Notes under the pieces: model-generated
What the model was told of the DNA's origin: nothing
Database searches by the model: none
Seen by the model: the letters and a program-made list of their open reading frames with translations, nothing else
Assembly: GCA_030428785.1 (NCBI GenBank)
Contig: JAUIEF010000009.1
Span: forward strand, 1 to 62,244
DNA length: 62,244 nucleotides
From: a bacterium
GTDB lineage: Bacteria > Planctomycetota > B15-G4
Reading direction: 5' to 3'
Translations under genes and position numbers: made by a program
Part shown: positions 33,763 through 41,683 of the stretch, piece after piece
How positions within the stretch are numbered: position 1 is the first letter of the stretch
How the letters are laid out: every line of letters begins with the position of its first letter

Positions 33763-36700
33763 TCACCGCCCCGGTGCGTCCCGCTCGTCGACCTTCCCGT
33801 TGCCGTCGAGGTCGCAGCGCGCGGCGATCGCGGCCCAGCGGCGGTGCTCGCCCGCGTCGACGGCCCCGTCGCCGTCCACGTCCCAGCGCACGAGGAAGTC
33901 GCCGAGCACGCCCTCGCCGGCGACGTCGTCCAGCGGGTTGTTCTGCGCGCGGTCCAGGAAGCCCTGGATGCGATCGAGCGGGACGTCGCGCGCGGCGACG
34001 CGGCGGTCGCGGTTGCCGCCCGTGAGCACCTGGTAGAGGAACGGGCGGCGCTCGTCGAAGCCCATGCGGCCGAGCAGCTCGAGGAGCGCCTCGAGGTCCA
34101 TGTAGTGGAGGCTCGGGAGGCGGCGCTCGCCGAGGACGACCAGCCAGGGCCACTCGTTCCAGTCGACGAGCTTGTCGCCGTCGACGTCGAAGAACTGCAC
34201 GACGTTGGCGCCGAGGTCCATCTCCTTGCGCGAGACGCGGCCGTCGCGGTTCCTGTCGAGGCTCGGCGGATCGGCGGTCGGGTGGCGCGGCCACTCGAGC
34301 GGGTCGAGCGCGCCGTCGGCGTTCGCGTCGAGCAGGTCCCAGAAGACGCGCTCGAGCTCGCCGCGCGAGAGCTTCGCGTCGCCGTTGGCGTCGTAGTCCG
34401 GCGGGTGCACGTGCCGCACCATGAGCGCGAGCGGCTCGAAGGACGCGATGCGGAAGCCGCGCTGCAGCCGGTCGAGCATGACGTCGTACGCCTCGTTGTC
34501 GACGGAGCGCGGCGGCAGGCTCGAGAGCAGGACGCCGCCCGGCACGGCGCGGTCGCCGAAGGCCTCGCGCACGTCCTCGCGGCGCCGCCCGCCGTCGTCG
34601 AGCGTGCCGAGCACGTCGCCGGGCACGGAGAGCACGCGGTGGATCTCCTCCACCGACAGGTAGCGCGCGCCCTCGTGGCTGATGTCCTTGAGCTGCCGGC
34701 CCGTCGGGTCCTGCATGCGGTCGAAGGCGAAGGCCTCGACCGCCGCGTCGCTCACGGGCGCGATCGGCGTGAAGTCGACGAGCGTGTTCGGCTCCTCGGT
34801 GTCGTCGACCTCGAACACGGCGAGGCCGACGTCCGTCGACACCATGAGCCGGTGCGTGAGCGCGGGCGGGTTGAACGAGCGCGCGAGCGTCGCGCCGGTG
34901 ATCGGCCCGGCACCGTGGTTCTCGCGGGTCGCGACGCGCGGCTCCTTCGGCTTCGTCACGTCGATGAAGAGGTACTCGCCGACCTCCTCGTTGCGCGTGC
35001 CGACGACGTACGCGACGTCGCGCTCGACGGTCGGCACGAGGCCGGTCGTGTCACCGAGCTCGAAGCGGCTCGAGACGACGACGTCGACGGCGCGGCGGTC
35101 GTCGGCGTAGTTGTCGCCCACGGCGGAGAGCAGGACGATCGCCTCGGGCTCCGTGACGTCGAGGATCGCGATGCCGGCGCTGCCGTTCGCGACGACGGCG
35201 ACCATGCGGGCCGGCGTGCGGTCGCGCGGCCCCTGCGGGCGGCCGTACTGGAAGAACGCGTCGACGGCCTCCGCGTCGTCGTCGCCGGACTCTCGGTGGT
35301 TCACGCGCACCTGCCCGACGATGCGCGGCCGGCTCTCGACCGACACGTCTGCGACGACGAGCCCGCCGGGACCGTCCGCGACGTAGACCTTCGGCCAGCG
35401 CACGCAGAGCCCGCGCGCCTCCTCGGTGACGAGGTCGCTCACGAGGCGCGGGCGGTCGCGGTCGCTCACGTCGACGAGGCGCACACCGCCCACGCCGTTG
35501 GCGATGAAGAGCCGCCCGCCCTCGAGCACGACGTCCCGCGCGTCGCCCGCCGCGACGAAGGACCGCACGCGAGGGAACGCCGGGTTGCGCACGTCGACGA
35601 GCGCGACGCCCGCGCGCTCGATGACGACGAAGGCCGTCTCGGCGTGCCCGTCGACGGGGTCGCTGTCGAGCACGACCTTCCGCGCGCCGCCCAGCGGCAG
35701 CCGCGCGAGGTACACGCTCTGCGCCGGGTCCTCGCGGTCGAGGAGCATCGTCTCGATGCCGCGCTGCCCCACCGCGACGACGAGCCCGCGCGCGAGGCTG
35801 AACGCGCCGCCGCCCTCGCTGCCCGTGCCGAGCCCCCACGTCGCCGGGCTGCGGTGGCACTCGAGGCAGCTCCGCGCGGCCGGCTGCGTCGTGTGCGTCT
35901 GGTGGTGCACCATCGTCATGCCGGAGAGGCCGGCGGCGGTCTCCGGCAGCCCCTGGTCGATGCGCAGGCTCCCGTCGGCGCCGTGCACCGTGCCCATGGT
36001 GCTGAAGCCCACCATGTACGGCGCGATCATGCCCTCGGGGTTCACGCCCAGCACGAACTGCCGCAGCGTCGCGAAGACGCGCTCCTGCGTGGACACGACG
36101 CCCGGCGTCACGTCGCCCTCGATGAGGTCGAGCTGGCTGAACTGCTCGTTGCGGTCGAAGTGAAAGCCGAAGAAGTTCGTGTTCCAGCCGCTGTGGCAGG
36201 CGTAGCACTCGAGGCGCGCGTGGTCGCCCGTCATGGCGCGCGCGGCCCGCGGGTTGTAGTCGAGGTGGTCCGGGTCGACGACGTCCTTGGCCTGCTTGAC
36301 GCGCAGGCTGCGCCCCGACGCCTTGCCCTTGAGCACGAAGAGGTCGCCCTTGCGCTCGAGGTTCTCGACGACGCGCCCCTTGGACGTCCGCAGGTCGGTG
36401 TACGCGTCGGGCGTGCCGTGGCAGCTCGTGCACTCGATCTCGACGGCGTGCTCCATCGCGCCGTGGATCGCGCCGTCGCCCATGACGTCGCGCGAGGTGT
36501 GGCAGTCGATGCAGTCCATGCCGGCCGCGTGGTGCACGTCCGGCGGCGTGAGCAGCGGGTCCTCGATGAAGAACTGGTTCGCGATGAGGCGGTCCGTCGT
36601 GCCGGGGATGTCCGGGCCGGCGGGCATCTGCGGGTAGAGCTGCGCGAGCCCGCGGAAGCCGTTGCCGATGGAGGCGTCGCCGACGTGGCAGCTCACGCAG

Positions 36701-37551
36701 GTGGACGTCGGCGGCGCGACGGTCATCGCGTGCGTGATCGGGTGCCCCGGCTCGAAGCGGTCGATCGTCGGGTCGCCGCTCCTCGAGAGCCCGTCCTCCG
36801 CGTAGGGCACGTGGCAGGCCGCGCAGCCGCTGCCGCGGTAGAGGCCGTCCTGCCCGAGCCGCCCCTCGACGGCGAAGCCGTCCGACCAGAGGTGGCACTG
36901 CATGCACGCCTTGCGCGGCAGGTCGGCGAAGTGCCCGGAGAGCGTGTCGTCCGCGGCGTCGACGCGCAGCCGAGCGATGGGGATGAGCCGGTCGAGCTCG
37001 TGCGCGTCGACCTCGTCCGGGTCGTCCGCCTCGACGCCGAAGATCCCGTACACGGCCTCGCGCGTCGCGTTGACGCCGTTCTCGTAGAGGCCGTCGTTGA
37101 GGTGGCCGGCCGTCGTGCCGTGCAGGCTGCGCGGCAGCTGGTCGACGACGCGCCGGTGGCAGCCGCCGCAGGCCTCCTTCGCGACGCGCAGGTCGCTCGG
37201 GTTGCGGAAGCGCGAGGCCGCCGGGTCGAACGCCTCGTACATGACGCGCTCGTCCTTGGGCCAGCCGATCCGCGGTTCGACGTGGGCGCGGTCCTTCGTG
37301 CGCGCGGCCGGGTCGCCGCCGTGGCACTGGGTGCACGTGAGCGGCTCCCACGGGTGCATCTCCTCGATGCCCGCGTGGCAGTCGAGGCAGCCCTCGACGG
37401 CCGGCGCGACGACGGGGAGGGCCGCGCCGGCCGGTGCGACGCCCGCGACGCGCGGAGCTCCCGCCGCCGTTCCCGCCGGGCGCACACCGGCGAAGAGCGC
37501 CGTCGCGAGGACGACCGCGACGAGCGCGCCGAGGGTCCGGCCGCCGATCAC
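33763..37551 (-). CDS. Exported decahaem cytochrome fused to LVIVD repeats and EF-hands
   Basis: This 1262-residue protein has an N-terminal hydrophobic segment and ten CxxCH haem-binding motifs between about residues 55 and 560 (CLDCH, CTQCH, CGGCH, CMQCH, CAACH, CVSCH, CIDCH, CTSCH, CYACH, CLECH). A middle region of LVIVD-type beta repeats follows (GVALVDVRNPAFPR, GVRLVDVSDRDRPR, GLVVADVSVESRPR). The C-terminus has about six EF-hand-like calcium loops (DYDANGDAKLS, DANADGALD, DRNRDGRVS, DVDGDKLVD, DVDGDGAVD, DLDGNGKVD). It probably carries electrons outside the cytoplasmic membrane. GTG start, one base after the upstream gene. Confidence 0.88.
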   Translation of the reverse strand: MIGGRTLGALVAVVLATALFAGVRPAGTAAGAPRVAGVAPAGAALPVVAPAVEGCLDCHAGIEEMHPWEPLTCTQCHGGDPAARTKDRAHVEPRIGWPKDERVMYEAFDPAASRFRNPSDLRVAKEACGGCHRRVVDQLPRSLHGTTAGHLNDGLYENGVNATREAVYGIFGVEADDPDEVDAHELDRLIPIARLRVDAADDTLSGHFADLPRKACMQCHLWSDGFAVEGRLGQDGLYRGSGCAACHVPYAEDGLSRSGDPTIDRFEPGHPITHAMTVAPPTSTCVSCHVGDASIGNGFRGLAQLYPQMPAGPDIPGTTDRLIANQFFIEDPLLTPPDVHHAAGMDCIDCHTSRDVMGDGAIHGAMEHAVEIECTSCHGTPDAYTDLRTSKGRVVENLERKGDLFVLKGKASGRSLRVKQAKDVVDPDHLDYNPRAARAMTGDHARLECYACHSGWNTNFFGFHFDRNEQFSQLDLIEGDVTPGVVSTQERVFATLRQFVLGVNPEGMIAPYMVGFSTMGTVHGADGSLRIDQGLPETAAGLSGMTMVHHQTHTTQPAARSCLECHRSPATWGLGTGSEGGGAFSLARGLVVAVGQRGIETMLLDREDPAQSVYLARLPLGGARKVVLDSDPVDGHAETAFVVIERAGVALVDVRNPAFPRVRSFVAAGDARDVVLEGGRLFIANGVGGVRLVDVSDRDRPRLVSDLVTEEARGLCVRWPKVYVADGPGGLVVADVSVESRPRIVGQVRVNHRESGDDDAEAVDAFFQYGRPQGPRDRTPARMVAVVANGSAGIAILDVTEPEAIVLLSAVGDNYADDRRAVDVVVSSRFELGDTTGLVPTVERDVAYVVGTRNEEVGEYLFIDVTKPKEPRVATRENHGAGPITGATLARSFNPPALTHRLMVSTDVGLAVFEVDDTEEPNTLVDFTPIAPVSDAAVEAFAFDRMQDPTGRQLKDISHEGARYLSVEEIHRVLSVPGDVLGTLDDGGRRREDVREAFGDRAVPGGVLLSSLPPRSVDNEAYDVMLDRLQRGFRIASFEPLALMVRHVHPPDYDANGDAKLSRGELERVFWDLLDANADGALDPLEWPRHPTADPPSLDRNRDGRVSRKEMDLGANVVQFFDVDGDKLVDWNEWPWLVVLGERRLPSLHYMDLEALLELLGRMGFDERRPFLYQVLTGGNRDRRVAARDVPLDRIQGFLDRAQNNPLDDVAGEGVLGDFLVRWDVDGDGAVDAGEHRRWAAIAARCDLDGNGKVDERDAPGR

Positions 37552-37552
37552 C

Positions 37553-38761
37553 TCAGGCGAAGAGCCCGGGGATCACCGAGCCGGTGCGCCCTCCCATGCG
37601 GACGCCGAAGAGCGACGCGATGGTCGGCGTCACGTCGATCGAGCGGATCTCGCGCGTGTCGACCTTGCCGCTCTTGAAGTCCGGGCCCCACGCGACGAGC
37701 GCCACCTTCATGAGCTCGTCGCTGTTGTCGCCGTGGTCGAGCCCGCGGCGCGCGTTGAAGTCGCGGTCACGCCCGAACTCGGGCAGCACGAGGATCGCCG
37801 TGCTCTCGGCGAGCTCCGGGTCGCCGCGCACCGCGTCGAAGAGCTTGCCCAGCTCCTCGTCGTTGCGCCGGATGACCGTGACGTAGTCGTTGAAGGAGCC
37901 GTGCGCGACGTCCGGGTTGCGCAGCGTCACGCCGAGCAGCTTCGGCCGGAAGATGCTCATGAGGTTGCGCGCGACGTGCATGGCCTTGGCGTCGCTCGCG
38001 CCGAGCCCCGTGATCTCGCTGGCGCCGCCGCGCAGCTCGTCGAGGATGAAGCTCTCGATGCGCGCGGTCGTCTCGGCGCTGTTGCCGAAGTCGCCGCCGT
38101 CGATCGTCGGCAGCGGCGTGCGCATCGCGCCGCGCAGCTCGCCGAGCACGGCCTCCGACTTCGCGTCCACGCCGCGCAGCCCGCCCTCCCCCACGACGAG
38201 GTCCTTGAACTCGGCGTTGAAGATGCCCTCGCCGCCGATGAGGTTCGCGGCGTAGCGGCTGCCGTAGCCGGGCGCGGTGCTGTACGCGTAGTTGGTCTCC
38301 TGGTCGGAGCCGGACGTGCTGAGCCAGACGTCCGCGGCCGAGAGCCCCGCCTCGCGGCGCAGCACCTCGAACACGGTGGGCTCGACGGGCCGCGAGTTCT
38401 CGCGGATGCCGAACACCTCGAAGCTGCCGGAGATGATGGACACCGCGGCGCCGTAGTGGCCGTTGTTGCGCACGCTCGTGTTCGGGAAGACGACGCCTTC
38501 CTCCGCCATGCGCATCATGTTCGGGACGTTGTCGCTGAGGATCGTCTCGCGGCTGCGCACGCCGCCGCCGAACACCACGAGGATCACGCGCTTGGTCTTG
38601 CGGGCGCCGGCGAGGACGGGCGCCGGGAAGAGCGCCGGCGCGCCGAGGGCCGCGCCGGGCAGCAGGGCGCCGGCGGCCAGGGCGGCGCCGCCCCGCAGGA
38701 GGGCGCGGCGGTCGAGCGTGCGGCGGTCGGGTGTGCGGCGGTCTCGGGTCGGGCGGGCCAT
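37553..38761 (-). CDS. TAT-exported alkaline-phosphatase-superfamily protein (DUF1501-like)
   Basis: The 402-residue protein starts with an Arg-rich region and a twin-arginine signal (DRRALLRGGAALAAGALLPG). The body has the superfamily fold pattern (RVILVVFGGGVRSRETI, TILVLPEFGRDRDFN, LDHGDNSDELMKVALVAWG, SIDVTPTIASLFGV). Proteins of this type pair with DUF1549-like proteins in planctomycetes. It lies between the DUF1549-like gene and the multihaem gene, one base from the latter. The substrate is unknown. Confidence 0.78.
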   Translation of the reverse strand: MARPTRDRRTPDRRTLDRRALLRGGAALAAGALLPGAALGAPALFPAPVLAGARKTKRVILVVFGGGVRSRETILSDNVPNMMRMAEEGVVFPNTSVRNNGHYGAAVSIISGSFEVFGIRENSRPVEPTVFEVLRREAGLSAADVWLSTSGSDQETNYAYSTAPGYGSRYAANLIGGEGIFNAEFKDLVVGEGGLRGVDAKSEAVLGELRGAMRTPLPTIDGGDFGNSAETTARIESFILDELRGGASEITGLGASDAKAMHVARNLMSIFRPKLLGVTLRNPDVAHGSFNDYVTVIRRNDEELGKLFDAVRGDPELAESTAILVLPEFGRDRDFNARRGLDHGDNSDELMKVALVAWGPDFKSGKVDTREIRSIDVTPTIASLFGVRMGGRTGSVIPGLFA

Positions 38762-38869
38762 CGGCTGTCCTCCGGCGGATCGGGACGGGGAGACGGGAGC
38801 GATCGTACCGCGTCCGTCCGACGATCGGGGCGCGCGGGCCTTACCGGGCTCCCGTCGACGACCCGCCGA

Positions 38870-39976
38870 TCAGTAGTACTGGTACTCCTGGTGCGTGGTG
38901 ACGGCCCGGACGAGCAGCTCCGGCTCGCAGTCGCACTGCTCGTAGAGCGTCGCGAAGGCCTCGAGCTCCTCGGGCACGGGGTCCCGGCCCAGGAAGCGCA
39001 GGAAGACGTCCCGGACGAGCGGCCGCGCGTCGACGGGGTCGCGGCGCGGCGGGTAGCCCGGGCCGGCGGCGCCCAGGAGCACGCGGGCGATCACCGAGCG
39101 CAGCGGCCCGGAGTCGGCGACCGCGGCCAGCGCGGTGCGGTGCCGCTGCATGGTCTCCTGGTCCGGCGGCCCGCCCGTGAGGTCCACGTAGAGGCCGCGG
39201 ATGAACTGCCGGTCCGACTTCGGGCGCAGGCTGAGCAGGCGCCGCGCGTAGGCCTCCGAGCCGAGCCACTCGCGCACGAGGTCGGGGAAGCCGGCGGGGT
39301 CGTCGCGCAGGCGGTCGGCCCACCCGGCGGCGTCGCGCCGCGGCGGATCACGACCCACGAAGCGCCGGTACTGCCGCTCGACGATGCGCAGCGCGAAGTC
39401 CTCCTGCGAGCACGCGATGCGCACGACGTCCGCCTGGCTGCGCCCCTCCATGCCCCAGAGGCTCGCGCGGTTGCCGTCGTACATGCGCTTGCCCGCCTCG
39501 AGGATCGCGGGCTGCGACTGCACGGTCACGCCGAGCAGCTGCTCGAACACGACGCTCACGAAGGTGTCGTTGCCGGGGTTCGCTCGGTTGAACGCCGAGC
39601 TCGACGCGATCGTGCGCACGGCGTCGAGCAGCTGGAGGTCGCCGCGTCGCAGCCGCTGCGGCAGGCGCTCGCCGTCCGGCGGGTCCTCGGGTCGGAAGTT
39701 GTCGACGAGCAGGAAGTAGTAGAGCTCCTCCTCGTACCACTGCTCCCAGAACTCCTCGCTGCCGCAGAGGCTGCGCAGGAGCACCGACGTCCGGCCGAGC
39801 GACGCGAGCTCGAGCTCGTCGGCGGTGGGCGTGCGGCCCAGCGTGTCGAGGTAGAGCGCGCGCACGTGGCGCGGGACGGCCGTGTCGAGGACGGCCTCGC
39901 CGCCGTCCGACGCGTCACCCGCCGGGACGGTCGGCGCGAGGGTCAGGAGCGCGAGGAGCAGGCCGGCGGTCCGCAT
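38870..39976 (-). CDS. Secreted protein with DUF1549/DUF4214-like GRxP repeats
   Basis: The 368-residue protein has a signal peptide (GLLLALLTLAPTVPAG) and four helical repeats marked by LYLDTLGRTPT, QYRRFVGRDPP, LYVDLTGGPPD and VFLRFLGRDPV. The first repeat is followed by an EFWEQWYEEELYYFLLVDN segment like DUF1549. It is the first gene of a three-gene run with the TAT-exported phosphatase-like protein and the decahaem protein. It is probably a partner in that extracytoplasmic system. Confidence 0.72.
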   Translation of the reverse strand: MRTAGLLLALLTLAPTVPAGDASDGGEAVLDTAVPRHVRALYLDTLGRTPTADELELASLGRTSVLLRSLCGSEEFWEQWYEEELYYFLLVDNFRPEDPPDGERLPQRLRRGDLQLLDAVRTIASSSAFNRANPGNDTFVSVVFEQLLGVTVQSQPAILEAGKRMYDGNRASLWGMEGRSQADVVRIACSQEDFALRIVERQYRRFVGRDPPRRDAAGWADRLRDDPAGFPDLVREWLGSEAYARRLLSLRPKSDRQFIRGLYVDLTGGPPDQETMQRHRTALAAVADSGPLRSVIARVLLGAAGPGYPPRRDPVDARPLVRDVFLRFLGRDPVPEELEAFATLYEQCDCEPELLVRAVTTHQEYQYY

Positions 39977-40015
39977 GCCCCCACTCTACAGGTCGGGCCG
40001 CGGCCGGTGACGGGG

Positions 40016-40534
40016 TCAGCTCGCCCGCGGGGGCCCCGCCGCCCAGGCCTCCACGGCGCGCGACACCGCGTGGTCGCCGCCGAAGAGCGCGTGCCGCCCC
40101 GCGCCGTCGATCGCGAGCACCGCGATGCGGCCGCGCGCGGCGCGCCAGTCGGACTCGCCCACCTCACCCTGGTCGTCCTGGAGGCGCGCGTGCCAGCCGG
40201 GGAAGCCCTCGCTCGGCTCGGGCGCGCAGAGCACCACGGCGAGCACGCGGCGCGCGCGGCGCGGCAGGTGGCGCAGGTCGAGCTCGTGCACGAGGCGCAG
40301 GAGCCGCTGCCGGACGTCCGTCACGGAGCGCGTCGTCGCGTCGAGCCCGACGAGCTGGAGCTCGCCCTCCCAGCGGAAGTGCCAGCTCGGGTCGCCCAGT
40401 GAGTTGTCCGCGCCGACGGGCTCGCGCAGCGCCTCGACGACCTCGCGCAGCCGCGGATCGGCGGCGTCGTCGACGGTCGACGGCGGCGTGCGGGAGAGGA
40501 TCGCGCGGCGCGCGCGCCAGCGGTCGAGGAACAT
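40016..40534 (-). CDS. Hypothetical protein
   Basis: The 172-residue protein is Arg-rich and basic at the N-terminus and has a central strand-rich part (GELQLVGLDATTRSV, RRVLAVVLCAPEP). No motif, signal peptide or membrane segment was recognised. It lies between a secreted-protein gene and an alpha/beta hydrolase gene on the same strand, 48 bp after the latter, and may be co-transcribed with it. Confidence 0.6.
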   Translation of the reverse strand: MFLDRWRARRAILSRTPPSTVDDAADPRLREVVEALREPVGADNSLGDPSWHFRWEGELQLVGLDATTRSVTDVRQRLLRLVHELDLRHLPRRARRVLAVVLCAPEPSEGFPGWHARLQDDQGEVGESDWRAARGRIAVLAIDGAGRHALFGGDHAVSRAVEAWAAGPPRAS

Positions 40535-40582
40535 GGCGGGAGTGTACCCCGCGCGGGGCGGGATCCCAGGCGGCGCGTGCCG

Positions 40583-41293
40583 TCAGCCGCGGCCGCCCGA
40601 GGCGTCGCGCACGTGGTCGAGGAAGGCGTCGACGGCCGCGCGCAGCGGGCCGAGCCGCGCGTGGAAGAGGTGCGTCGCGCCGGCGATCGGGTGGAGCGCC
40701 ACGTCGACGCCCGGGCCGTCCGTCGCCCACGCCGAGACGCGCCGCGCGGGGACGAGCTCGTCGTCCTCCGCCCAGACCACGGCGAGCGGCACGCCGAAGT
40801 CGCCCGTCTCGGGGTAGCTGTAGTAGTTGACGGGCGGCGCGACGGCGAGCAGCGCGCCCACGCGCGGGTCGCCGAGCGCGGCGGACAGGCCGACGAAGCT
40901 CCCGAAGGAGAAGCCGGCGACGAGGAGGCGGCCGTCGAGGTCGGGGGCGGCGTCGCCGGGCGGCGGCGGCGCCTCGTCCGGGAGCGCCCCGGCGGCCAGC
41001 CCGGCCGCGAGCTCAAGCGCGGCCCGGACGTCGTCCACCTCGCCGTGGCCCTCGTCGTGGACCCCCTCGCTGCCGCCCGCGCCGCGGAAGTTGAAGCGCA
41101 CGACGTGCAGCCCCCGCTCGCGGAGCGTCCGGGCCAGCGTGAACACGACCTTGTTGTCCATGGTCCCGCCGTGGAGCGGGTGCGGGTGGCAGACCACGGC
41201 CGCGCGCAGGCGGCCGGCCGTCGGCGGGCCCTCGGGCGGGTCGTGGAGGCCGCGCAGGACGCCGGCGGAGGAGGTGAGCTGGATGGCGGGCAC
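40583..41293 (-). CDS. Alpha/beta hydrolase (dienelactone-hydrolase/YtmA-like)
   Basis: The 236-residue enzyme has VVCHPHPLHGGTMDNKVV, the signature of a subgroup of serine hydrolases. The nucleophile is in GFSFGS, an acid in WAEDD and His in GATHLFH. A GTG at 41293 (VPAIQLTSSAG) is the likely start; the longer upstream frame includes intergenic sequence. The substrate is unknown. Confidence 0.78.
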   Translation of the reverse strand: MPAIQLTSSAGVLRGLHDPPEGPPTAGRLRAAVVCHPHPLHGGTMDNKVVFTLARTLRERGLHVVRFNFRGAGGSEGVHDEGHGEVDDVRAALELAAGLAAGALPDEAPPPPGDAAPDLDGRLLVAGFSFGSFVGLSAALGDPRVGALLAVAPPVNYYSYPETGDFGVPLAVVWAEDDELVPARRVSAWATDGPGVDVALHPIAGATHLFHARLGPLRAAVDAFLDHVRDASGGRG

Positions 41294-41683
41294 GGGGGCG
41301 CCGTGGTAGCAGGTCCCGCCCGCGGTTGGAAGCGCCCGCGCCCCCGGGGAGAGCTGTGGAGAGCGGCCGCCGCAAACGCCACATTCGCGATCCGCGGGAA
41401 CGGTCGGTCCGCGGCGGACCGCCACGGGACGGGCGCTCCGCGCGGGATCCGCGACGCCTCATATGAGGCATCGGAGATCTGTGGAAAACCTGTCGACAAC
41501 ATCCCGAGCGAGGCGTTGGCGGACCGCCGACCGGCGATAGACTCGCGCCTCCACCACCTGGCGGTTGGCGGATCCGAGCGGCCGGTGAACGGATCCGACG
41601 GCGGCGCCCGACCCCGGGCGCGCGCCGGGTCGCGACTCCCGATGCGCGACCCGCCGAGCCCCCCCGGCCCGGAGCTCCTCCCC
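41294..41683. other. 390-bp divergent intergenic region with 14-bp palindrome
   Basis: The divergent genes (hydrolase minus, FG-GAP plus) share this region, so it should contain two promoters. It holds a perfect palindrome GCCTCATATGAGGC at 41456-41469, a possible operator, and a relatively AT-richer stretch (CTGTGGAAAACCTGTCGACA) just downstream. No gene was seen. Confidence 0.5.

Noticed and set aside
32070..34025. Long plus-strand frame across lipA and the repeat array
   Set aside because: Antisense to lipA and then low-complexity repeat translation; no Shine-Dalgarno and no recognisable domain.
33346..37677. Very long plus-strand frame opposite the multihaem gene
   Set aside because: Arg/Val/Ala/Asp-rich composition and lack of any domain; it is the antisense of a real GC-rich gene whose ten CxxCH motifs are unambiguous.
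41294..41425. Longer N-terminus of the alpha/beta hydrolase from 41425
   Set aside because: The extra residues have Cys/Arg-rich non-family composition; the family fold starts at VPAIQLTSSAG from the GTG at 41293.
41470..41510. Replication origin (DnaA-box-like TGTGGAAAA)
   Set aside because: Single poor match; no cluster of boxes, no dnaA or dnaN nearby.
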